From: Bryobacteraceae bacterium
Lineage (GTDB): Bacteria; Acidobacteriota; Terriglobia; Bryobacterales; Bryobacteraceae
NCBI GenBank assembly: GCA_019748195.1
Contig: JAIEPW010000063.1
Location: 17,464-81,463, forward strand
Length of the DNA stretch: 64,000 nt
Direction of reading: 5' to 3'
Made by a program: the position numbers and the translations under genes. Under the pieces are notes generated by a model. That model was not told the DNA's origin, did not search any database, and saw only the letters and a list, made by a program, of their open reading frames with translations. Positions within the stretch are counted from its first letter, which is position 1. Every line of letters begins with the position of its first letter. This document shows, in pieces, positions 34,522-42,374 of this stretch.

Positions 34522-37495
34522 TGGGTTCCCTCGCCGGAAGCGGCGTCACCGCCGCGCCGGGCGGCGCGATCTCAATCCCGTCCTCCAGCAGCAGCAGGTG
34601 GCGGCGTCCCTTGCCCGCATCCATGATCATCTTCTTCTTGCCGGGCAGCACTTCTTCCATCGTTTCCAGATACAGCCGCGTCCCCGTGATCTCCGGGCTC
34701 GCGCGATATCCTTCCTCGCGGAGCAGAAAACGAGCCGCGTCCCCGCCGGATCGATTCTTCCTCGCCACGGAATAGCCTTCCGCCCCGGCGATGGCTGCCT
34801 TGGCATTCCCGCGCGACACCGCCACCTGCTCGTTGCGGTACGCTTCCGCCTCGTTGATCAGCCGGCTCTTCTCCTCGTACGCTCCCGACACTTCCCGGAA
34901 CGCATCCACCACCTCCAGGGAGGGATGAACATCCAGCAGGTGCACACGCAGCACTTCCACGCCGGAGCGATACTGGTCCAGGCGGGCCTGCAGCTCCCCC
35001 TTCACCCGCGCCTCCACCGCCTGCCGCCCGGTGGTGAGAATCTCATCGAGCGAGGTGGAACTCGCCACCGCGCTCACGGCGCTCTCGGCGGCCGACCGGA
35101 CCGTAGCCTCGCCGTCCAGTTGCCGCATCAGGTATTCCGCGGGCTTGCGCAAGCGATAGTGGACCACCGCGCTCACCTCCATCATGTTCTGATCGCCCGC
35201 CAGCATCAGCGACTCTTCCGGCTTTTTTTGAAATCGCCCCGAACGGTGCTGCACGTTCCACTCATAGGCGGCCGGTTCGCTTTCCCGCTTGCCGTCCGGG
35301 TTGGACCGGAAGCCGACCTCGACGGCGCGCACCCTCCCCGCTTCGATCCGCGTCAGTGTGTCGATGGGCCAAGGTAGCTTGTAGTGCAAACCGGGACCCT
35401 CGTCCGGCTCCAGTCGCCGCCCGAATCGCTCCACCACTCCCGCTTCATTGGGGCCGATGCCGTGAAATCCCGAGAGCAGGATCAGCGCGAATCCGGCGAA
35501 CAACGCGGGACGCAGATACTGGCGCCTGCGGGCCACCATCCGGGCAAACGCCTCGCGCGGATGGAAACCGTCGGCCAGGCGTAGCACCTTCGCCAGGGGA
35601 CCGGACACCGAGGGACCCACGTACCGCCCGTACCATCTCCCCATCGCGCTCTCGCCCGACCGCTCCACCCGGAGCAGCCGGAGCGAGTTGATCATCACAA
35701 AAAACGACGACAGTTGATGCGTCACCGCCGCGCCCACCGGCGACAGGATTCCAGTCGCCGCCAGCCCCACCGCCGCGACGTTCACGACGCCCGCGAACAG
35801 CAGGATATTCTGCCACGCCGTGGTCACAGCCTGACGGCTCACTTCGATCAGCTTGGGCAGCTTTTCCAGCGAGCTCCCGAGGTACACCACGTCAGCCGCT
35901 TCCGCCGTGACATCGCTCGCCCCCGCGACCGCGATCCCGACATGGGCGGACGCCAGCGCCGGCGCGTCATTGACGCCGTCGCCCACCATCCCCACAAACC
36001 GTCCCTGCGAGCTGAATTGCCGAACGCGATCCAGCTTCTGCTCCGGCAGAAGCTCGGCTTCCACATTCAAGATTCCGGCCTCGCGCGCGATCACCTCGGC
36101 GGCGCGCCGGCGGTCTCCGGTCAGCATCACCTGGTGGGTGACGCCGAGCTCATTCAACTGCTCCACCGCCTCGCGGATTCCGCCGCGCAGCCGGTCCCGC
36201 AGCAGAATCGAGCCCGCGAGCTTTCCGCCCACGGACACCAGGACCGCGGTGGCGCCCGCGCGATCGGCCTGCTCCAGCAGCGGTTCGACACCGGAGATCC
36301 CGTTCTCCGCCAGATACGCGGCGTTCCCCGCGCGGATGGTTTGGCCGTCCACCACGCATTCCGCGCCGCGGCCGGGCAGAATCCGGCTTTCCCCGGCAAA
36401 CGGCACTTTCAACTTGCGGCGCGCGGCTTCCTCCACGATCACCTTTGCCAGCACGTGATCCGACCCGCTTTCGGCGGCCGCCGCCATCCGCAGCAGCGCG
36501 TCTTCGGCGACCTCCAACGGAACGACGCGCAGGATGTCGAAGCGTCCGGAGGTCACCGTCCCGGTCTTGTCGAAGATCATGGTGTCGATCTTGGCCGCCT
36601 GCTGCAGCACCGTTCCGCCGCGGACCAGGATGCCGCGTCGCGCCAGGCCGCCGATCGCGGCAACCATCGCCGTGGGCGTGGCCAGGATCAGCGCGCAGGG
36701 ACACGCCACCAGCAGCACCGCTACGGTTCGCAGCCAGTCCTGCGTGAAGTAATACGTGGCCCCCGCCGCCGCCAGCAGCGCCGGAAGGAAGTAGCGTGCA
36801 TATCGATCCGCCAGCCGCTCCACCGGCGCCCGCTGCTCCCTGGCCTCCTCCACCAGGGCAACCACTCGCGAGATGGTTGTTTCCGAGCCCGCGCGCTTCA
36901 CGCGGACGCGCAGCAGGCCGTTGCCGTTCAGCGTCCCGGAGAACACATCCTCCCCCGCGAACTTCTCGCGCGGCAGAGCTTCGCCGGTAATCGTGCTCTC
37001 ATCCACTTCCGACGATCCCGACTCCACCAGACCGTCGGCGGGAATCCGTTCCGCGGCCCGCACCAGGATCAGATCGCCCTCCACCAGCGACGCGACATCC
37101 ACTTCGCGCTCTTCGCCGTCGCGGATCAGGCGCGCGCGGCGCGGCATCATCTCGACAAACCGCTGGATCGCGGCGTTGGTGCGCCCCGCCGCGTACGCCT
37201 CCAGGCCCTCCCCGATCAGCATGATGAACATCGCCTCCGCGGCCGCCAGATACTCGCCCACCGTCAGCGCGGCGATTACAGCGATGCAGATCGCCAGATC
37301 CGCGGAGATCTGCTTGTTCAGCAGCGCCGAAATGGAGTTGTAGAAGATCCGGTAGCCGGCGAGCACCGTGATCGCCGCGGCGATATCCAGGCCGAACACC
37401 GTGCGGATGTATCCGGTCAGGTACAGCAGCAGCAGCAGGCCGACGAAGGCCGCGAAGCCGAAATACCGAATGCGTTCGGAGCGTTCAGAATCCAT
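34514..37495 (-). CDS. P1B-type metal ATPase fused to an HflK-like SPFH domain
   Basis: A 993-residue single open frame of two recognised parts. Residues 1-640 are a heavy-metal P-type ATPase without N-terminal metal-binding domain: DESTITGEALP in the actuator domain, Cys265-Pro-Cys267 in the membrane, phosphorylated Asp309 in DKTGTVTSG, GDGVNDAP at 505-512, and a last membrane pair ending THQLSSFFVMINSLRLL. The usual HP dipeptide of the nucleotide domain reads SDHVLA. Residues ~655-993 are HflK-like: membrane segment ALFAGFALILLSGF, VVERFGRRLEPDEGPGLHYK, LPWPIDTL, AGDQNMMEVSAVVHYRL and YLETMEEVLPGKKKMIMD. It is the first gene of an operon with hflC and hflK. The transported metal cannot be told. 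Confidence 0.92.
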   Translation of the reverse strand: MDSERSERIRYFGFAAFVGLLLLLYLTGYIRTVFGLDIAAAITVLAGYRIFYNSISALLNKQISADLAICIAVIAALTVGEYLAAAEAMFIMLIGEGLEAYAAGRTNAAIQRFVEMMPRRARLIRDGEEREVDVASLVEGDLILVRAAERIPADGLVESGSSEVDESTITGEALPREKFAGEDVFSGTLNGNGLLRVRVKRAGSETTISRVVALVEEAREQRAPVERLADRYARYFLPALLAAAGATYYFTQDWLRTVAVLLVACPCALILATPTAMVAAIGGLARRGILVRGGTVLQQAAKIDTMIFDKTGTVTSGRFDILRVVPLEVAEDALLRMAAAAESGSDHVLAKVIVEEAARRKLKVPFAGESRILPGRGAECVVDGQTIRAGNAAYLAENGISGVEPLLEQADRAGATAVLVSVGGKLAGSILLRDRLRGGIREAVEQLNELGVTHQVMLTGDRRRAAEVIAREAGILNVEAELLPEQKLDRVRQFSSQGRFVGMVGDGVNDAPALASAHVGIAVAGASDVTAEAADVVYLGSSLEKLPKLIEVSRQAVTTAWQNILLFAGVVNVAAVGLAATGILSPVGAAVTHQLSSFFVMINSLRLLRVERSGESAMGRWYGRYVGPSVSGPLAKVLRLADGFHPREAFARMVARRRQYLRPALFAGFALILLSGFHGIGPNEAGVVERFGRRLEPDEGPGLHYKLPWPIDTLTRIEAGRVRAVEVGFRSNPDGKRESEPAAYEWNVQHRSGRFQKKPEESLMLAGDQNMMEVSAVVHYRLRKPAEYLMRQLDGEATVRSAAESAVSAVASSTSLDEILTTGRQAVEARVKGELQARLDQYRSGVEVLRVHLLDVHPSLEVVDAFREVSGAYEEKSRLINEAEAYRNEQVAVSRGNAKAAIAGAEGYSVARKNRSGGDAARFLLREEGYRASPEITGTRLYLETMEEVLPGKKKMIMDAGKGRRHLLLLEDGIEIAPPGAAVTPLPAREPND

Positions 37496-37585
37496 ACGCG
37501 CAATGCGGACCCTACCTGCGGATGGGTGATTCTATCAAAGTTCCGCCGCCGGCCTCGCGCTTTGTACAACAGCGCTGGTCAGCGG

Positions 37586-37614
37586 TTTACACCACGCGGG
37601 CGCTCCTATAGAAT
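37586..37614 (+). promoter_or_regulatory. Sigma-70-type promoter for DUF3604 copy 3
   Basis: TTTACA at 37586-37591 and TAGAAT at 37609-37614 are each one base from consensus and are 17 bp apart. RNA would start near 37621, leaving a short leader with the Shine-Dalgarno sequence GAGGAGGAG. The in-frame ATG at 37613 lies inside the -10 element, which supports the downstream TTG as the true start. Confidence 0.55.
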
Positions 37615-37642
37615 GCGGCAGATATTCGAGGAGGAGATCACA

Positions 37643-40639
37643 TTGAGACGGTTCCCGCTGCGCCTTTCCCTGCTGACATTATTGGTGGCGCCGGCCTACT
37701 CCGAGATCACCGTCCGCCTCCTGCTCGGGGTCACGGACACGACCCCCACCAATTGGGACGGATCCCTGGAGGTTCGCGGCGGCCGGATCGCGCGACTGGA
37801 GGGCTGGCGATTTGAAGGCACGGACGCCATCACCGGAAACTCTTGGAAGATTTCCACCCGGCCCATCCGCCAGTTTGGCGGGGAAGGCTTGTTCGGTAAT
37901 CGTAACGTCGTGCCCGTGGGCGCCAACGGTCTGGTGGTGGTTCTCGACGGCGCGAGTGACAATACCCGCCTGGAAGTCAAAACCTCACAAGGCGACTTCA
38001 TCGTCAGCCTTGCCGAGATCCCCTTCGGCCGTCCCAATTATTACCTTAACCGGCGCGCCTGGGCGGATCGCGCTTCCTCGGCGGCGCAGTTGACCCGCGA
38101 CGCCGAGGAACAGGATTATCCCGCCGCCGCTCTCCGCAAGGACGGCAGCATAGACGTCGCCTATCTCGAGTTCCAGCACAGCAAGGATCACAACCTGCTG
38201 CGGGCCAATCTGAACGAAGCGCCCAAGCAGTACAAACAGTACGCGGCGCCCACCGGCGGCGATCGCATCCTGCTGGCGCGCTACGCCGCGGGCAAACTGG
38301 GCGCGCCGCTGGCGATCACGCCCGCGGGCGGCGATGTCTATCGCCCGGCGGTGGCCGTAGACGGCGCGGGGCGGACGTGGGTCTTCTGGTCCCAGAACGA
38401 AAAGGGCAACTTCGATCTCTTCGCCCGCCCCGTCACCGAAGGGAACCCCGGACCGGTCATCCGCATCACGCGCGACGCCGGATCCGATATCGATCCCGCG
38501 GCCGCCACGGATTCCGAAGGCAACGTGTGGGTCGCCTGGCAGGGCTGGCGCAACGGCAAGGCCTCGATCTTCGCCGCCAGGCAGCAGGGAAACGCCTTCT
38601 CCGCCGCGATGACCGTGGCGGCGTCCAAGGGAAACGAATGGAACCCCGCCATCGCCGCCGACTCCCGCGGCAGCGTCACCGTCGCATGGGACAGCTATCG
38701 CGCCGGCAACTACGACATCTATATGCGCGCCGCGACGGGCGGAAGGTGGGGCCCGGAAACCCCGCTGGCGGCTACCGCGCGATATGAAGCCCATCCCGCG
38801 ATCGCCTATGAGCCCGGCGGCCGGCTGTGGGTGGCGTACGAAGAAGGGGGTGAGCGCTGGGGCAAGAATTTCGGAGCCCAGGATACCTCCGGCGTCGCCC
38901 TCTACCAGGGCCGCGCCATCCGGTTGCGGGGCGTCGAACCGGGCGGCAGAATGGTTTCCGCCCAGGTCGATCCCGGCACGGCCATGCCCGGCGTCTTCGG
39001 CAGCCCGCTTTATTCCGGATCGCCCGAAGCAATCCGCGTGGATCAAACCGCGCGCCAGAACGACACCGACGCGTGGCTGAAGCCCGATCCGCGGAACGCA
39101 AAAACGCGAATCCCCAATCGCGATTCGCGCCAGGCCACCGCCCCCCGCAATTCCCTGCCCCGCCTCACCATCGATCCCTCCGGACGAATATGGCTGGTGT
39201 TCCGCAGCATCCATCCGTTCTGGTGGAACCCGCTGGGCACTGTGTGGACCGAGTACGTCGTCAGCGGCGACGGCGCCTCCTGGACCGGTCCGGTGTTCCT
39301 CCCTCACAGCGACAACCTGCTCGACAACCGCCCCGCGGTAATCGCCGCCAAGGCCGGCGAATTGACGGTGATCGGCTCGGCCGACGGCCGCCGCCAGTAC
39401 AACCTCATCGAGAAGAACGCGACGTCCACGGGCCTGGATGGCGCGGTGATCACTGACCCCTATAGCAACGACCTTTGGGCCAACGTCATCACGCTGCCCG
39501 CCGGTTCCGGACAACCCGTCGTGGTTCCCGCTCCGGCTTCGGCGGCCGCGCCGGCTGACCCGCTGGACGCCGTCGAGCTCGGCGCGGTGTCCAGGATGCG
39601 AAACCACCGCTCCGGAAAGCTAAAGCTGCTGCGCGGCGAGTTCCACCGCCACAGCGACGTGTCCATGGACGGCGCTCGCGACGGATCGCTGCTGGACCAG
39701 TGGCGCTACATGATGGACACCAGCTACATGGATTGGACCGGGTGCTGCGACCACGACAACGGCGGCGGACGCGAGTACTCCTGGTGGATCTCCCAGAAGC
39801 TGACCGATATCTTCTACACCCCCGGCAAGTTCGTTCCGATGTTCAGCTACGAGCGCAGCGTCAGCTACCCCGAGGGCCATCGCAACGTACTCTTCGTGCA
39901 GCGCGGCGTCCGGCCGCTGCCGCGCCTGCCGATCAGCCGTCCCAACGAAAGAAAGAACGCGCCGGACACGCAGATGCTGTACGCCTACTTGCGCGAATTC
40001 GACGGAGTCGCGGCGTCCCACACCAGCGGAACGCTGATGGGCACCGATTGGCGCGACAACGATCCTGTTCGCGAGCCCATGGTGGAAATCTACCAGGGCG
40101 ATCGCCAGAACTATGAGATGCCCGGCGCGCCGCGCGCCAACGAAGAGAAGGATTCCATCGGAGGCTGGCGTCCGCTGGGCTTCATCAACCTCGCGTTGGA
40201 GATGGGCTACAAGCTGGGCTTCCAGGCAAGCTCGGACCACGTCTCCACCCACATGAGCTACTGCAACATTTATGCCGCCGATTCCACCCGTGAAGCGCTG
40301 TTGGATGCCGTGAAGAAACGTCACCTCTACGCCGCCACCGAGAACATCCTCGCCGATGTCCGCAGCGGACCCTACATGATGGGCGACGCCTTTTCCACGG
40401 CAACGCCGCCCGCCATCGACGTGAAGCTGTCCGGCACCGCGCCGTTCGCCAAAGTCCACGTCATCAAGGACAGCAAGTACGTGTACACCATTTCGCCGGG
40501 CAAGGCGGACGTTCGATTCTCCTGGCGCGATAACGCTCCCGTGCCGGGCAAGACCAGCTACTACTACATTCGCGGCGAACAACAGGACGGCGAACTCGTC
40601 TGGGCTTCGCCGATGTGGATCACCTACACCGGCAAGTGA
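37643..40639 (+). CDS. DUF3604 protein (copy 3) with N-terminal beta-propeller-like region
   Basis: A 998-residue exported protein. After a signal peptide (RLSLLTLLVAPAYS) come about 600 residues with repeated YxPAVAVDGAGRTWVFW-like strands (also DIDPAATDSEGNVWVAW, NPAIAADSRGSVTVAW, HPAIAYEPGGRLWVAY), as in sialidase-type propellers. The C-terminal third is DUF3604: LLRGEFHRHSDVSMDGARDG, CCDHDNGGGREYSWW, FSYERSVSYPEGHRNVLFV and GFQASSDHVSTHMSYC. TTG at 37643 is chosen because GAGGAGGAG ends six bases before it. The frame is open far upstream, but that part is antisense to the ATPase gene. Activity unknown; a polymer-degrading or ligand-binding role is suggested by the propeller. Confidence 0.85.
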   Translation: MRRFPLRLSLLTLLVAPAYSEITVRLLLGVTDTTPTNWDGSLEVRGGRIARLEGWRFEGTDAITGNSWKISTRPIRQFGGEGLFGNRNVVPVGANGLVVVLDGASDNTRLEVKTSQGDFIVSLAEIPFGRPNYYLNRRAWADRASSAAQLTRDAEEQDYPAAALRKDGSIDVAYLEFQHSKDHNLLRANLNEAPKQYKQYAAPTGGDRILLARYAAGKLGAPLAITPAGGDVYRPAVAVDGAGRTWVFWSQNEKGNFDLFARPVTEGNPGPVIRITRDAGSDIDPAAATDSEGNVWVAWQGWRNGKASIFAARQQGNAFSAAMTVAASKGNEWNPAIAADSRGSVTVAWDSYRAGNYDIYMRAATGGRWGPETPLAATARYEAHPAIAYEPGGRLWVAYEEGGERWGKNFGAQDTSGVALYQGRAIRLRGVEPGGRMVSAQVDPGTAMPGVFGSPLYSGSPEAIRVDQTARQNDTDAWLKPDPRNAKTRIPNRDSRQATAPRNSLPRLTIDPSGRIWLVFRSIHPFWWNPLGTVWTEYVVSGDGASWTGPVFLPHSDNLLDNRPAVIAAKAGELTVIGSADGRRQYNLIEKNATSTGLDGAVITDPYSNDLWANVITLPAGSGQPVVVPAPASAAAPADPLDAVELGAVSRMRNHRSGKLKLLRGEFHRHSDVSMDGARDGSLLDQWRYMMDTSYMDWTGCCDHDNGGGREYSWWISQKLTDIFYTPGKFVPMFSYERSVSYPEGHRNVLFVQRGVRPLPRLPISRPNERKNAPDTQMLYAYLREFDGVAASHTSGTLMGTDWRDNDPVREPMVEIYQGDRQNYEMPGAPRANEEKDSIGGWRPLGFINLALEMGYKLGFQASSDHVSTHMSYCNIYAADSTREALLDAVKKRHLYAATENILADVRSGPYMMGDAFSTATPPAIDVKLSGTAPFAKVHVIKDSKYVYTISPGKADVRFSWRDNAPVPGKTSYYYIRGEQQDGELVWASPMWITYTGK

Positions 40640-40671
40640 TCCCCGTTTCGCGACGTTGCAAACCTCCGGAG

Positions 40672-40688
40672 AGTGAGCCAGACTCACT
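40672..40688 (+). terminator. Weak inverted repeat between DUF3604 copy 3 and serine hydrolase
   Basis: AGTGAG-CCAGA-CTCACT forms a six-bp stem followed by TTC, just before the next ATG. It could be a weak terminator or a leader structure. Confidence 0.25.
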
Positions 40689-40691
40689 TTC

Positions 40692-41963
40692 ATGGCTTAC
40701 CGGTTCTTAGCAGCCTGCCTCGCCGCGACCGCGATGTGGGCGCAACTGCCCCCCGCGACGCCCGAGTCGCAGGGGATGTCCACCTCCCGCCTCAAGCGCC
40801 TGGACGCGCTGATGGAGCAGTACGTGAAGCAGGGCAAACTCGCGGGCGCCGTGACCCTGGTGGCGCGAAACGGAAAATTGGTCCACCGGAAAGCCCACGG
40901 GCTGCGCGACGTGGAAAAGAACGCGCCCATGCAGGCCGATTCGATGTTCCGCATCGCCTCGCAGACCAAGGCGATCACCAGTGTAGCCGCCATGATGCTT
41001 GTGGAAGAAGGCGCGCTGCGCCTGAACGATCCGGCCGGCCGCTTCATCCCCGCTTTCCAGAAAACCCAGGTGATTTCCGAATCGGGCCCGGCTCCCGCGC
41101 GCCGCCCGATCACCATCCGCGACCTGCTGACGCACACTGCCGGCGTCTCCTACGGGGTGAACTCCCTGGAGAAAACGTATCGGGACGCGAATCTGCACAT
41201 GTGGTACTTCGCGGATAAAGACGAGCCGCTCAGCGCCGCGATCGACAGGCTCGCCGGGTTGCCCTTCGATGCCCAGCCCGGCGAGAAATGGGTCTATGGC
41301 TTCAGCTCCGATATTCTCGGGCGCGTCGTGGAAGTCGCTTCCGGCATGGCCCTGGATCAGTTCTTCCAGAAGCGGATCTTCGAGCCGCTGCGGATGAACG
41401 ACACGTACTTCTTCGTTCCGGAGGGCAAGGCGGACCGCCTGGCCACGGTTTACGGGCTCGCCGACGGCCGCATCCGGCGCGCGCCGGAGAAAGGCCGCGC
41501 GGGACAAGGCGAATACGTCGAAGGTCCGCGGAAGTGCTTCTCCGGCGGCGCGGGCCTGGTCTCCACGGCGGGCGATTACGCGCGTTTCCTGCAAATGCTG
41601 GCCAACGGGGGAGAACTCGAGGGCGCACGCCTGCTGAGCCCCGCCTCTGTCCGGGCGATGACCGTCAACCAGACCGGCAATCTCTACGGAGATGCCGGCA
41701 TGAGCTTCGGGCTTGGTTTCTCCATCGTGGAGGACATCGGCGCCACCGGGCGGCTCGCCTCGCGCGGGGAATTCGGGTGGGGCGGCGCCTATCACACCTC
41801 CTACTGGGTGGCGCCGGAGGAAGGCTTGGTCGCGTTGTTCTTCACGCAGTTGCTCCCCGCCACCGGCAGTGACGTTCACGACAAGTTCCGGGCGCTGGTG
41901 TACCAGTCCGTGGTGGGTACGCCGGGTGCACGGCCCGCGGCGCGCGCGGCGGGAGGCAGGTGA
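40692..41963 (+). CDS. Beta-lactamase-fold serine hydrolase (second copy)
   Basis: A 423-residue exported hydrolase, not closely similar to the one at 18.4 kb. Signal peptide [18 protein letters not shown]; nucleophile motif [11 protein letters not shown] (Ser90, Lys93); second-motif Tyr202 in [11 protein letters not shown]; and a late [15 protein letters not shown] segment in place of the KTG motif. This is the pattern of esterase-type class C proteins (EstB-like). It lies 52 bp after DUF3604 copy 3 and could share its transcript. Substrate unknown. Confidence 0.87.
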   Translation: MAYRFLAACLAATAMWAQLPPATPESQGMSTSRLKRLDALMEQYVKQGKLAGAVTLVARNGKLVHRKAHGLRDVEKNAPMQADSMFRIASQTKAITSVAAMMLVEEGALRLNDPAGRFIPAFQKTQVISESGPAPARRPITIRDLLTHTAGVSYGVNSLEKTYRDANLHMWYFADKDEPLSAAIDRLAGLPFDAQPGEKWVYGFSSDILGRVVEVASGMALDQFFQKRIFEPLRMNDTYFFVPEGKADRLATVYGLADGRIRRAPEKGRAGQGEYVEGPRKCFSGGAGLVSTAGDYARFLQMLANGGELEGARLLSPASVRAMTVNQTGNLYGDAGMSFGLGFSIVEDIGATGRLASRGEFGWGGAYHTSYWVAPEEGLVALFFTQLLPATGSDVHDKFRALVYQSVVGTPGARPAARAAGGR

Positions 41964-41967
41964 CGCC

Positions 41968-42354
41968 ATGGCGATCTCCATTGTCCGCTTGGGTTCGCCG
42001 CGCGGCCCTGGCGAAGGCCTGCGCATCGGGACCGTGCGGCGTCCGCCCCGCGGCGTACCCAAGGCGGAGTTCGCGGCCCGTGATTTCTACGATGTCTGGT
42101 TGCCCCAGCTTTCGCCCAGTCCCGACCTGGTTCAGCAGGCGATGTCGGCACGCGATGATCGCGAGTGGCAGGCCTTCCGCCGCAAGTTCCGCCAGGAGTT
42201 GAATCAGCCCGAGTCCAGCCGTTTACTCGATTTACTGGCGGCGATGTCGAAACAAACGAACTTCGCGGTCGGGTGCTATTGCCAGGAAGAAGCCCGCTGC
42301 CACCGGTCCGTGATTCGGGAACTGCTCAGCCAACGCGGCGCGATCCTTGTTTGA
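41968..42354 (+). CDS. DUF488 family protein
   Basis: A 128-residue cytoplasmic protein with the DUF488 pattern: IRIGTVRRPPRGVPKAEFA-like N-terminal half, FYDVWLPQLSPS, and the Cys/His end motif VGCYCQEEARCHRSVIRELL. DUF488 proteins are small conserved proteins with no settled function; the CxC...CHR cluster suggests nucleotide or metal binding. ATG at 41968 lies five bases after the preceding stop. Longer upstream extension would overlap the hydrolase. Confidence 0.8.
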   Translation: MAISIVRLGSPRGPGEGLRIGTVRRPPRGVPKAEFAARDFYDVWLPQLSPSPDLVQQAMSARDDREWQAFRRKFRQELNQPESSRLLDLLAAMSKQTNFAVGCYCQEEARCHRSVIRELLSQRGAILV

Positions 42355-42374
42355 CCGCGCCGCCGCCATCGGCG

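Noticed and set aside
34514..37495. Two separate genes joined by an assembly error
   Set aside because: The frame is continuous with normal codon usage across the junction near residues 640-660 and Met653 has no Shine-Dalgarno-like context that I can see; an error cannot be fully excluded without reads.
35714..37642. 5' extension of DUF3604 copy 3 by ~640 codons
   Set aside because: It is antisense to the ATPase fusion gene; the promoter, Shine-Dalgarno site and signal peptide all place the start at 37643.
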